The translations under genes were made by a program, and so were the position numbers. From Gaoshiqia sediminis (GTDB lineage Bacteria > Bacteroidota > Bacteroidia > Bacteroidales > Prolixibacteraceae), in assembly GCF_025907915.1 (NCBI RefSeq), contig NZ_JAPAAF010000013.1:1-64000 (forward strand): 64,000 nt of DNA, given 5' to 3'. Position 1 is the stretch's first letter. Every line of letters starts with the position of its first letter. This document shows, one piece after another, positions 54,699 through 62,281 of the stretch. Under the pieces are notes generated by a model. The model did no database searches, had not been told where the DNA came from, and worked only from the letters and a program-made list of their open reading frames with translations.

Positions 54699-55754
54699 TC
54701 AATACTTGTTCTTTTTCCGAAAATCTTTTACCTCACGCACCATCCGTCCAAAGCGTTTTCCTTCTTTCTTCTTGTCCTGGATGGATTTTTCAAAATGCAT
54801 GTGTTCGCGCATGAGTTTCAGGTAGCTTTCGTAAATTACCCGGTCTATCCGGTTTTCCCGGAGGGCTTCAATAACTGCGCATCCTTCTTCGTTGGTATGT
54901 TTGCAGTCTCTGAATTTACAATCTTCCGCCAGTCTTGAAATCACCGGGAACGTTTCGTTTGTATGGTAATCATCAGAAAAGCCAACCCCAAACTCCCTCA
55001 TTCCGGGTGTGTCAATAAGTAAACTGCCGTTTGGTAACCGGAACAAATCCCGGGTGGTTGTGGTGTGTTTCCCTTTTCCTGTTGATGAACTGATTTCATT
55101 CACTTTCTGCTTCAGGTTGCCGTTTAAAATATTGATCAGCGAACTTTTGCCAACTCCCGACGACCCGATAAACAGATAGGTCTTCTTGGGTTGGAAGATG
55201 TTGTTGGTCAGTTCTGGAATACCAGTTCCGGTTAGCGTACTGCAAAAATAAACCGGCAGGTTTCGTTGCAGTTTGTTCACTTCATTTTCAACCTCTTGTT
55301 GATTGGTAATTAAATCGGACTTGTTGAGTATGATAACCGGCTTTATGCTGCAGGCAATACATTGGGCGATGTATCTTTCCAGCCTCATCGGGTTGAAATC
55401 ATGATCAAGCCCTTGTATGATGAGCGCCGAATCGATATTAGCGGCAATCACTTGCCGGGCTGTCTCCTTGCCGGGCATTTTCCGGAACAGCTCATTCGTC
55501 CGGGGTAAGATTTCGGTGATAAATCCCAGACTTTCATAGGCAATGAATTTCACCCAATCGCCAACTTTGGGTTGTTCTTCCCGCGAAAGGCAAAATAAAA
55601 GCTTTCCGGTCAGTTCTGCATCCAATTCTCCCGAATCGGACATGAGCAGGTAGCTTGTACCCCGAACAGAGACGACCCTGCCGATTTGGTTTGTGCTTAA
55701 GTGTGTTCGGTTATGTTTGTGGATATATTCATCCCAGCCGTAATCTTGAATCAT
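54699..55754 (-). CDS. rsgA: Ribosome small subunit-dependent GTPase A
   Basis: A circularly permuted GTPase (351 residues) that helps mature the 30S subunit. The N-terminal OB domain is followed by G4 LNKSDL, G1 FIGSSGVGKSSLIN near residue 195, and G3 DTPGMREFG. The C-terminal zinc site is CKFRDCKHTNEEGC. The start at 55,754 (MIQDYGWDEY) matches the family start; the frame continues 132 bases upstream without homology. It is divergent from the arsenic operon. Confidence 0.95.
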   Translation of the reverse strand: MIQDYGWDEYIHKHNRTHLSTNQIGRVVSVRGTSYLLMSDSGELDAELTGKLLFCLSREEQPKVGDWVKFIAYESLGFITEILPRTNELFRKMPGKETARQVIAANIDSALIIQGLDHDFNPMRLERYIAQCIACSIKPVIILNKSDLITNQQEVENEVNKLQRNLPVYFCSTLTGTGIPELTNNIFQPKKTYLFIGSSGVGKSSLINILNGNLKQKVNEISSSTGKGKHTTTTRDLFRLPNGSLLIDTPGMREFGVGFSDDYHTNETFPVISRLAEDCKFRDCKHTNEEGCAVIEALRENRIDRVIYESYLKLMREHMHFEKSIQDKKKEGKRFGRMVREVKDFRKKNKY

Positions 55755-55927
55755 TTTTAATGGTATAAAAGCGACAGAAATTGCATATAGAAGGCAATAA
55801 CTAGTCTGGTCAATAAATAAGTTTACTGAAAAAGGAATAGGAGAGGTAATTGGATTTATGCGATTTCCAATTACGTTATCACACAATGATCGCGGCTGGT
55901 ATGGATTTATTTGCTTTCATACGTTTG

Positions 55928-55935
55928 CAAAATTA
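55928..55935 (-). promoter_or_regulatory. -7 promoter box for rsgA
   Basis: The minus strand reads TAATTTTGC, an exact TAnnTTTG match, about 175 bases before the rsgA start. It lies in the 307-base divergent intergenic region (55,755-56,061), which also holds the ars promoter. Confidence 0.4.
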
Positions 55936-56028
55936 CAAATTATCCGGTTGCCGGATTAGAACGATGGGAATTAATTTGGTCATGGATAATTTTTTTGGTT
56001 CGGTTTTTCTTTTCAGCGGAAATTCCAC

Positions 56029-56036
56029 TACTTTTG
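56029..56036 (+). promoter_or_regulatory. -7 promoter box of the ars operon
   Basis: TACTTTTG matches TAnnTTTG exactly and overlaps the left end of the 20-bp operator at 56,035-56,054. A start about 7 bases on would put the operator across the transcription start, as expected for repression. The arsR ATG is at 56,062, so the leader is very short. Confidence 0.6.
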
Positions 56037-56054
56037 TTCGTAGTTTTACGAACA
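56035..56054. promoter_or_regulatory. ArsR operator O1
   Basis: TGTTCGTA-GTTT-TACGAACA is a perfect 8-bp inverted repeat with a 4-bp spacer. It overlaps the -7 box and ends 7 bases before the arsR ATG. The same 20-bp site recurs at 56,377 and 57,849, which supports an autoregulated ArsR regulon. Confidence 0.8.
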
Positions 56055-56061
56055 CCGAATC

Positions 56062-56361
56062 ATGGAAGAAACAATTGTATTTACAGAAGAACAAGTTCAG
56101 ACGGCTCGTTTTGCCAAGGCCATGGGGCATCCGGTGCGCATGTATGTGCTCGAATTGTTGAACAAGCAGGCGTGCTGTTACAGCGGCGACTTGTCGGAGG
56201 TGCTGCCTATTGCCAAGTCAACCTTGTCGCAGCACTTAAAAGAACTGAAGGATGCCGGATTGATCCAGGGCGAGATTGAAGCGCCCAAAATTAAATATTG
56301 CATCAACCGCGAAAACTGGGCGAAAGCGCAGGACTTGTTCAGGAGATTTTTAAATAGTTAA
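56062..56361 (+). CDS. arsR: ArsR-family winged-helix metalloregulator
   Basis: The 99-residue repressor has the ArsR HTH: FAKAMGHPVRMYVLELL, a cysteine pair in NKQACCYSGDLSEVL at the usual metal/metalloid sensing helix, and the recognition helix in IAKSTLSQHLKELKDAGL. Members leave DNA on binding As(III), Sb(III) or other thiophilic ions. The operator upstream and two further copies downstream support autoregulation and control of the whole cluster. The inducer cannot be read from sequence, but the ArsF/ArsG-type neighbours favour arsenic. Confidence 0.92.
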   Translation: MEETIVFTEEQVQTARFAKAMGHPVRMYVLELLNKQACCYSGDLSEVLPIAKSTLSQHLKELKDAGLIQGEIEAPKIKYCINRENWAKAQDLFRRFLNS

Positions 56362-56376
56362 AAAATTTAGCCAGCA

Positions 56377-56403
56377 TGTTCGTTATTTTGCGAATTGCGA
56401 ACA
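56377..56403. promoter_or_regulatory. ArsR operator O2 with internal -7-like box
   Basis: TGTTCGTT-ATTT-TGCGAATT (56,377-56,396) aligns with O1 base for base with an imperfect right arm; a second half-site CGAACA follows at 56,398-56,403, making TGTTCG-N15-CGAACA. TATTTTGC inside the site is a -7-like element, so a second repressible promoter may serve the genes after arsR. Confidence 0.6.
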
Positions 56404-56422
56404 GTTTTAAAAAAGAAAAAAG

Positions 56423-56686
56423 ATGGATTTTCAAAATTTAAAACCAATTCAGATGGACATAAAAGTATTAGGAACAGGTTGCCCCAAGTGTAAGGCGCTG
56501 GAAACTGCAACCCGCGATGCAGTTGCCGAAGCAGGCATTAATGCATTGGTAACTAAAGTGGAAGATATTGTCGAAATCATGAATTATGGAGTGATGACCA
56601 CGCCGGCCTTGGTGGTGGATGGGAAAATTGTGGTAAAAGGGAAAGTTCCCAGTGTAGCCGAGATCAAATCGATATTAACCAAATAA
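56423..56686 (+). CDS. Thioredoxin-fold redox-active disulfide protein
   Basis: The 87-residue protein has a minimal thioredoxin-like fold with a CPKC active site (LGTGCPKCKALE), GVMTTPALVVDGKIVVKG and a C-terminal helix. It is the 'redox-active disulfide protein 2' type common in metalloid operons of Bacteroidota and other anaerobes. It probably passes electrons or thiols in metalloid reduction. A later ATG (56,453; MDIKVLG) is an equally possible start. Confidence 0.85.
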   Translation: MDFQNLKPIQMDIKVLGTGCPKCKALETATRDAVAEAGINALVTKVEDIVEIMNYGVMTTPALVVDGKIVVKGKVPSVAEIKSILTK

Positions 56687-56688
56687 CC

Positions 56689-57129
56689 ATGACCATGAAG
56701 AAGCTCACCGTTATGCTGTTGATTAGCATTTGGGCAGGAATCGTTTCTGCCAACGCTCAATGTTGCGACAACAAAGTTGCCGAACTCACTCAAACGGATG
56801 GTAGTTGCACTACACAACCCGAAGAAGACGGCGTGAAAGCATACTACTTTCATGCCACCCGTCGTTGTGCAACCTGCCAGGCTGTCGAATCAGTCACCAA
56901 AGAGGCTTTGAAAGCTTATTACGGTGAAAAAGTACCTTTCCAATCCATTAACCGGGAGGAAGACAACAAAAACCCACTCATCGAAAAGTATAAAGTCAGC
57001 GGACAAACCTTGTTGATCGTAAATGGGGACAAGGTGGTGAACTTAACCAACGATGCTTTCCTGAATGCCCGTACCAACCCGGAAAAGTACAAAGCAAAGC
57101 TGAAATCGACCATTGATTCAATGAAATAA
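56689..57129 (+). CDS. ArsF-family thioredoxin-like secreted protein
   Basis: The 146-residue protein has a signal peptide (MKKLTVMLLISIWAGIVSANA) followed by cysteines at CC and C, and a thioredoxin-like domain with the CATC site (ATRRCATCQAVESVTKEAL). It matches the ArsF type ('nitrophenyl compound nitroreductase subunit ArsF family') seen next to ArsG transporters. It is probably periplasmic and cooperates with the CcdA-like protein encoded four bases downstream. Confidence 0.82.
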   Translation: MTMKKLTVMLLISIWAGIVSANAQCCDNKVAELTQTDGSCTTQPEEDGVKAYYFHATRRCATCQAVESVTKEALKAYYGEKVPFQSINREEDNKNPLIEKYKVSGQTLLIVNGDKVVNLTNDAFLNARTNPEKYKAKLKSTIDSMK

Positions 57130-57133
57130 GCAC

Positions 57134-57832
57134 ATGGAGTTGTTGCAAAATTTTCTGGAGAATTCGCAATTCCCGCTGCTGTCGGCGTTTATATTGGGAC
57201 TGATGACTGCCATCAGTCCCTGCCCGCTGGCCACCAACATTACGGCAATTGGATTAATCAGCAAAGACATCGAGAGCCGAAAGAAAGTGTTTTACAATGG
57301 CTTGGTTTACACCTTTGGACGGGCAATTTCCTATACCGCTATTGGCCTGATGTTTTTCTTCGGGGCCGAACAATTCCGAATCGAAGGTATTTTTTCCACC
57401 TGGGGCGAAAAGTTGCTGGGGCCGTTGCTCATCCTGATCGGTTTGTTTATGCTTGGGGTGCTCAGTTTTAAAATTCCGGGAATCGGATCGCTGACAGAGA
57501 AAATGGAAAACCGCGCCAATAAAGGTTTCTGGGGAGTTCTGCTGCTGGGGATTGTATTCGCGCTGGCCTTTTGTCCGTACAGTGGTGTCCTGTACTTCGG
57601 CATGTTGATTCCGATGACAGTAAGCAGCGCGTCGGGTCTGTACCTGCCGATCGCTTTTGCCTTTGCCACCGGAATTCCCGTAATCCTGTTTGCCTGGCTC
57701 ATCGCTTTTTCGGTTGGTTCAATCGGAGGGGTTTACAACAAGATGAAAACGTTCGAAACGTGGTTCCGCCGCGTCGTGGCCATACTTTTCATCGTTGTGG
57801 GGATATATTACGTGGGGGTCATGTTTATTTAA
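57134..57832 (+). CDS. ArsG-like/CcdA-type membrane transporter
   Basis: The 232-residue protein has six membrane segments and the CcdA/DsbD layout, with cysteines in ISPCPLATNITAIGLI and ALAFCPYSGVLYFG facing the membrane. In metalloid operons this version is named ArsG (aminobenzylarsenical efflux permease family); the CcdA-type reading is transfer of electrons across the membrane to the ArsF-like thioredoxin. Both remain possible. Confidence 0.82.
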   Translation: MELLQNFLENSQFPLLSAFILGLMTAISPCPLATNITAIGLISKDIESRKKVFYNGLVYTFGRAISYTAIGLMFFFGAEQFRIEGIFSTWGEKLLGPLLILIGLFMLGVLSFKIPGIGSLTEKMENRANKGFWGVLLLGIVFALAFCPYSGVLYFGMLIPMTVSSASGLYLPIAFAFATGIPVILFAWLIAFSVGSIGGVYNKMKTFETWFRRVVAILFIVVGIYYVGVMFI

Positions 57833-57848
57833 AATTTTTTAAAATGAG

Positions 57849-57868
57849 TGTTCGTCTTTTTACGAACA
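57849..57868. promoter_or_regulatory. ArsR operator O3 before the permease
   Basis: TGTTCGTC-TTTT-TACGAACA differs from a perfect inverted repeat by one inner base and matches O1 at nearly every arm position. It lies in the gap after the ArsG-like gene. It overlaps the first upstream in-frame GTG of the permease gene, which makes that start unlikely. Confidence 0.75.
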
Positions 57869-57901
57869 GAATTTGTCATTTATCAATCATCAATCACAAG
57901 C

Positions 57902-59245
57902 GTGGAAACTAAAAAAGAACTAAAAATACTGATCTGGATTTCGGTGATTTTTGGGGCAGCATTTTTTCTGCCTATCGAAAGCACACGGTTCAATACGGCC
58001 ATCGCGGCAACATTCGATTTGGTAAAATGGTATGCCCGCGAGCACGTGGTGCTTTGTCTGTTACCGGCATTTTTTATTGCCGGGGTTATTTCCATTTTTG
58101 TCAGCCAGGGCTCGGTGCTGAAATACTTTGGTGCCAATGCCAAAAAGTGGCTGGCATATACCGTGGCTTCCGTATCGGGGACTATCCTGGCGGTTTGCTC
58201 CTGCACGATTCTTCCGTTGTTTTCCAGTATTCACAAACGCGGGGCTGGCTTGGGGCCGGCCATTGCCTTTCTGTATTCAGGGCCTGCCATCAACATCCTG
58301 GCCATCATTCTTACTGCCCGTATTTTGGGGGTTGAAATGGGCATTGCTCGTACCATTGGCGCCGTGGCTTTTAGTATCGTCATTGGCTCGGCCATGTCAA
58401 TCATTTACCGTAAAGAGGAAAAGGTAAAAAAGGACCAGCAGATGAATATTGTCCCTCCTCCCGAAAAACGTCCGATGTGGCAAACTTCGTTTCACTTTTT
58501 CACCCTCATCCTGATCCTTGTTTTTGCCAACTGGGGAGCTCCTTCTGCCGGCGAAACCACCGGAGCGTGGTATTTCATTTGGCACTACAAATGGTACATC
58601 ACCGGGGTGTTTGGCTTGTTCCTGGCCTGGTCGCTCATTTCCATTCTGAAAATCAACTGGAAATGGGTGTTTGCTGCCGTGTTGGCAACCGGTGTGTCGG
58701 CCTTGCTGGCAACCACCTTCATTGCAAACCCCAAACTGGGGCCGCTGGTGCCGATGTTGGTCGCTATTGCAGCCCTGAGCATCATCACCCTGTACGATAA
58801 AAAGGACGAAGACAACAAAGAATGGACACTCTCATCGTGGGGGTTTGCGAAACAGATTATGCCGTTGCTGGCTGTCGGCGTGGTTACTGCCGGTTTTCTG
58901 CTCGGGTCAACGCACGATGATGTGGCCATCGCGGGGGTTATTCCCGGCGAATGGATTGCCTGGTTGGTGGGCGGGAATTCGGTGATGGCCAACTTTTTTG
59001 CCTCTATCGTGGGTGCGTTTATGTACTTTGCCACGCTCACCGAAGTACCCATCTTGCAGGGATTGATTGCTTCGGGCATGGGAAAAGGTCCCGCTTTGGC
59101 TTTGCTACTGGCCGGGCCATCGCTCTCCCTGCCCAATATGCTCGTAATTCGTGGAGTCATGGGAACCCAAAAAACCGTGGTTTACGTAATTCTGGTTGTA
59201 GTGATGGCCACTGTCTCCGGTCTGATCTACGGAGGTTTATTTTAA
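57902..59245 (+). CDS. ArsP/DUF318-type permease
   Basis: The 447-residue membrane protein has about ten membrane segments and belongs to the predicted permease (DUF318) family that includes ArsP, an exporter of trivalent organoarsenicals. Visible features: the CSCTILPLFSSIHKRGAGLGPAIAFLYSGPAIN block and the second repeat LTEVPILQGLIASGMGKGPALALLLAGPSLSLPN. The start is taken as GTG at 57,902 (VETKKELK); the longer frame begins inside operator O3. The substrate may be an organoarsenical or another metalloid complex. Confidence 0.83.
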   Translation: METKKELKILIWISVIFGAAFFLPIESTRFNTAIAATFDLVKWYAREHVVLCLLPAFFIAGVISIFVSQGSVLKYFGANAKKWLAYTVASVSGTILAVCSCTILPLFSSIHKRGAGLGPAIAFLYSGPAINILAIILTARILGVEMGIARTIGAVAFSIVIGSAMSIIYRKEEKVKKDQQMNIVPPPEKRPMWQTSFHFFTLILILVFANWGAPSAGETTGAWYFIWHYKWYITGVFGLFLAWSLISILKINWKWVFAAVLATGVSALLATTFIANPKLGPLVPMLVAIAALSIITLYDKKDEDNKEWTLSSWGFAKQIMPLLAVGVVTAGFLLGSTHDDVAIAGVIPGEWIAWLVGGNSVMANFFASIVGAFMYFATLTEVPILQGLIASGMGKGPALALLLAGPSLSLPNMLVIRGVMGTQKTVVYVILVVVMATVSGLIYGGLF

Positions 59246-59254
59246 AACACTGGC

Positions 59255-60325
59255 ATGAGGTACATCTTGTTTATTCTTGCTTGTTTAATTTTTTCCACCG
59301 CCTTCTCTCAAGCAGAAACGGGGCAGGAGAAAGGAAAACCCATCGTGCAGATTTTTGGCAATTTCGATGTTGACGCAACAAAGAACGCACAAAAGCAATA
59401 CGGATTTTGGTTTGGGCGTGCCCATCTGGGCTATGAATACCAGTTTAGCCCGCAATTTTTGGGCAGAATTATTCTTGATGCCGGACGCCCTACGACGGTT
59501 GGTCAGATTTCAGTTGCTGATAGGACAGGGAATGAAATGGACGTTTCAAACAGCTTGAAAGAAGGAAGTTACTATACCGTCACGCTGAAATTTGCTTCTC
59601 TGGAATGGAAACCAACCGAGCAGATAAAAATCCAGGCTGGTGGCATTCTTCAAAACCATTACATTACGCAGGAGCGGTTTTGGGGATACCGGTATTTGGC
59701 AGCTACGTTTCAGGATCGCTACTTTGGGATACCCAGCGGCGATTTGGGACTGATTGGCTATTTCAAGCTGAACTCAACAGTGGGTTTTGATGCCGCCCTG
59801 ACCAACGGGGAAGGCTTTCGCATGGATCAGGATGCTTATGGTGACGTAAAGTTTGCCGGTGGAGTTGATTTTTTTCCGGTGAAAGAAATTCAAACACGGT
59901 TCTATTATGACCATACCTCATCCGAAAGCCCGGAGAAATCTGGGGTGCAGCAATTGATTTCGTTCTTCGCGGGATATAAACCCGGGACAAAATTTAGGAT
60001 TGGCGGAGAGTATAATTACCGGTTTAACCACCAGCATCTTGAAAACCGCGATTTGTTTGGCATATCAATCTATGGTAGCCTGGCGGTGAAACATGGCTGG
60101 GAGCTTTTTGCACGCGTTGACCGGTTGGATGCCAACATCATCCATAACGATCCGTCATCTGATTTGGGGGTGCGCTCCCGAACCGGAGAAGCTCTGATTG
60201 CAGGCGTTCATTTTTCTCCGGTAAAGGGGGTAAACTTGTCGTTGAATTATCAGGGATGGAATCCCGACGAAAGAAGTTTGTCGGAACAGCATCACCTGTT
60301 GTTGAGCTTCGAGTATAAACTCTAA
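59255..60325 (+). CDS. Porin-like outer-membrane beta-barrel protein
   Basis: The 356-residue protein has a signal peptide (MRYILFILACLIFSTAFSQ) and a beta-strand-rich barrel throughout, ending in LLLSFEYKL with a terminal hydrophobic/aromatic strand. Segments such as GRAHLGYEYQFSPQFLGRIILD resemble phosphate-selective porin-like proteins. It follows the permease by 9 bases and precedes the zinc-binding gene by 11, so it is part of the operon; a role as an outer-membrane channel is inferred. Confidence 0.65.
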   Translation: MRYILFILACLIFSTAFSQAETGQEKGKPIVQIFGNFDVDATKNAQKQYGFWFGRAHLGYEYQFSPQFLGRIILDAGRPTTVGQISVADRTGNEMDVSNSLKEGSYYTVTLKFASLEWKPTEQIKIQAGGILQNHYITQERFWGYRYLAATFQDRYFGIPSGDLGLIGYFKLNSTVGFDAALTNGEGFRMDQDAYGDVKFAGGVDFFPVKEIQTRFYYDHTSSESPEKSGVQQLISFFAGYKPGTKFRIGGEYNYRFNHQHLENRDLFGISIYGSLAVKHGWELFARVDRLDANIIHNDPSSDLGVRSRTGEALIAGVHFSPVKGVNLSLNYQGWNPDERSLSEQHHLLLSFEYKL

Positions 60326-60336
60326 CTTAAATAGAT

Positions 60337-60711
60337 ATGGACACTACCGAAAATAGTTCTTGTTTGTGCGGATCTGCCGGATATATTGTTTTTTCGTGCT
60401 CGGGTGCTTGTGACTTGGGCCAAATTACGGATGCAGTTGCCCGTAGGTTACGCGATAATGGAGTGCGGAAAATGAATTGTTTGGCTGTGGTGAGCGCCGG
60501 AATTGAAAATTCCATTGCAGATTTTAAAACGAAAAATGTCCTGATGCTTGATGGATGCCCAATTGACTGTGGCAGGCAGATTTTAGACAAGGCTGGTTTT
60601 ACAAATTATACTTATATGAGGGTGACTGACCTTGGTTTGAAAAAAGGACAAACGCCCGTAACTGAAGATGTTGTAAATTTGGTATATAATAAAGCTGAAA
60701 TCATCTTTTAA
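60337..60711 (+). CDS. DGC-domain putative zinc-binding protein
   Basis: The 124-residue protein has the DGC pattern with cysteines in CLCGS, FSCSGACDLGQITDAVARRL and LDGCPIDCGRQ, a family of presumed zinc-binding proteins of unknown function. The cysteine-rich sites could bind metalloids. It lies in the ars-type gene run, 11 bases after the porin-like gene and 18 before the ProC-like gene. Confidence 0.75.
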   Translation: MDTTENSSCLCGSAGYIVFSCSGACDLGQITDAVARRLRDNGVRKMNCLAVVSAGIENSIADFKTKNVLMLDGCPIDCGRQILDKAGFTNYTYMRVTDLGLKKGQTPVTEDVVNLVYNKAEIIF

Positions 60712-60729
60712 CCCATAAATCAACAAACT

Positions 60730-61500
60730 ATGAAAGCAAAATCACTCGGTTTTATTGGTGGTGGTTGCGTCACCCAGATTTTTCTCCAGGCTTTTGCCAA
60801 CAAGAAACACGAATTTGATTCGGTGGTCGTTTTCGATACAGACCCCGGAGTGCTGCAAGCGTTGAAGCAGCAGTTTCCGGCTATTCAAGCCGGCGATTTG
60901 CAGCAAGCCGCCAGTCAGCCAACAGTATTCATTGCCCTGCACCCGCCCATGGTTATGGAAACGCTTGATAAAATGGCCGATGTTGTGTCTGCCGACGCGT
61001 TGGTGGTTTCGTTAGCTCCAAAAATTACGCTGGAAAAGATTTCGTCGAAACTGAAGACTAAGAACAAGGCCCGGATGATCCCCAATGCTACTTCCTACAT
61101 CAATGAAGGCTACAACCCGGTAACTTTTTCGACAGGTTTCAACCAGGCGGAAAAGAGTGAGCTTATGGACTTACTGAAGTTGCTGGGAACAACCTTCGAA
61201 GTGCCCGAAGCCAAATTGGAAGCTTACGCCATGCTGTCGGCCATGTTGCCCACTTATTTCTGGTTTCAATGGAAGGAGCTGGTTAGCCTGGGCGAACCAA
61301 TGGGACTGTCCGAGGAAGAAACAAAGGCTGCTGTGCGGCAAACCTTACAAGACGCCCTGGACCTTTATTTTGACCATGGCCTGTCGCCCGAAAAAGTGAT
61401 GGACCTTATCCCGGTGAAGCCTATTGGCGAACACGAAGCACAAATTGCCGAAATCTACCAAACTAAGCTGATGGGGCTGTTCGGGAAGATTAAGCCTTGA
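60730..61500 (+). CDS. ProC-like NAD(P)-dependent reductase
   Basis: The 256-residue protein has an N-terminal Rossmann fold (LGFIGGGCVTQIFLQAF) like pyrroline-5-carboxylate reductase, followed by VSLAPKITLEKI, RMIPNATSYINEG and the helical dimerisation domain with SAMLPTYFWFQWKELV. It is shorter and diverged from true ProC. A true proline role is doubtful in this operon; it may reduce an unrelated imine or thiol adduct. It is the last gene before a terminator. Confidence 0.7.
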   Translation: MKAKSLGFIGGGCVTQIFLQAFANKKHEFDSVVVFDTDPGVLQALKQQFPAIQAGDLQQAASQPTVFIALHPPMVMETLDKMADVVSADALVVSLAPKITLEKISSKLKTKNKARMIPNATSYINEGYNPVTFSTGFNQAEKSELMDLLKLLGTTFEVPEAKLEAYAMLSAMLPTYFWFQWKELVSLGEPMGLSEEETKAAVRQTLQDALDLYFDHGLSPEKVMDLIPVKPIGEHEAQIAEIYQTKLMGLFGKIKP

Positions 61501-61520
61501 GAAAGGACAACACCGTAAAT

Positions 61521-61608
61521 AGTAAGGGTATCCTCAAAGCCTTTGTCTGCTCCTCCTTGTTATGTAAGGATGAGCGACGTTCCGAATGGCTTTCAGGATA
61601 CCCTTATT
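61521..61608. terminator. Bidirectional terminator with a nested hairpin
   Basis: AGTAAGGGTATCCT and AGGATACCCTTATT, extended inward by CAAAGCC and GGCTTTC, form a long stem closing a 46-base loop. The loop contains a smaller hairpin TCCTTG / TAAGGA. It lies between the converging ProC-like and SatP genes. Confidence 0.6.
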
Positions 61609-61626
61609 GAAAAGAGGCAAGAGCGT

Positions 61627-62196
61627 TTATGCTTTTTTAATCCAGGCTTTGCCTGATTTGAGCAGTTCGCGGCCCGAAAGTTCGTTCAGCAGGATGGCAG
61701 CCATCATGTACCAGGCCGACAGGGCGCAGAAGATCAGCACGTAAGCGGCAACTTTATTCATCACCGGAAAACCGAAATGGCCTAAATCCAACAGGACGAA
61801 ACCCAGCAACAAAGAACTGAAGGTAATGGCCATGGCCGAGTGGATAAACAGCGAACCTACCCACAGGATGGCGGTTAGCAAGGTCCAGGCCACCAGGTAG
61901 TAACCCACATCTGTGGTGGATGACGGAAAAACATTGAAGTGCCCCAACATCCAGATAATACCCAGGCCAATCCAGAAAGCGCCATAGCTGGTAAAAGCGG
62001 CGAAACCAAAGTTGTTGCCGGTTTTTTGTTCCATCAACCCGGCAATCAATTGGGCCATTCCGCCGAAAATGAAACCCATCACGACGATAGGGCCCAATTC
62101 GCAAATACCCAGGTTGTGGAATTGCAGTAAAAGTGTCGTTAAACCGAAGCCGGCTAACCCGACTACCGCCGGATTGCCAAGTTTTGTGTTGTGCAT
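61627..62196 (-). CDS. satP: Acetate uptake transporter (GPR1/FUN34/SatP family)
   Basis: The 189-residue protein has six membrane segments and the family motifs: KLGNPAVVGLAGFGLTTLLL at the N terminus (NPAxxGL), MGFIFGGMAQLIAGLMEQKTGN and GLGIIWML. SatP/YaaH proteins transport acetate or succinate with protons. An exact -7 box lies 33 bases upstream on the minus strand. Confidence 0.9.
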   Translation of the reverse strand: MHNTKLGNPAVVGLAGFGLTTLLLQFHNLGICELGPIVVMGFIFGGMAQLIAGLMEQKTGNNFGFAAFTSYGAFWIGLGIIWMLGHFNVFPSSTTDVGYYLVAWTLLTAILWVGSLFIHSAMAITFSSLLLGFVLLDLGHFGFPVMNKVAAYVLIFCALSAWYMMAAILLNELSGRELLKSGKAWIKKA

Positions 62197-62229
62197 GGTG
62201 TCGAAAAATTAGTAATTAAAATCAGCGCG

Positions 62230-62237
62230 CAAAACTA
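62230..62237 (-). promoter_or_regulatory. -7 promoter box for the SatP gene
   Basis: The minus strand reads TAGTTTTGCG, an exact TAnnTTTG match with the common following GCG, 33 bases before the start codon. A -33 element is not clear. Confidence 0.5.
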
Positions 62238-62281
62238 AGGATTAATTCATCGGTTGGAATCCCGCTTGTATTAAGATATTC

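Noticed and set aside
57134-57832. Cytochrome c maturation CcdA
   Set aside because: The CcdA-like fold is clear, but no cytochrome c or ccm genes are nearby and the context is an arsenic-type operon.
60730-61500. Housekeeping proC for proline synthesis
   Set aside because: The protein is diverged from canonical ProC and sits at the end of a metalloid operon, so only a ProC-like reductase is called.
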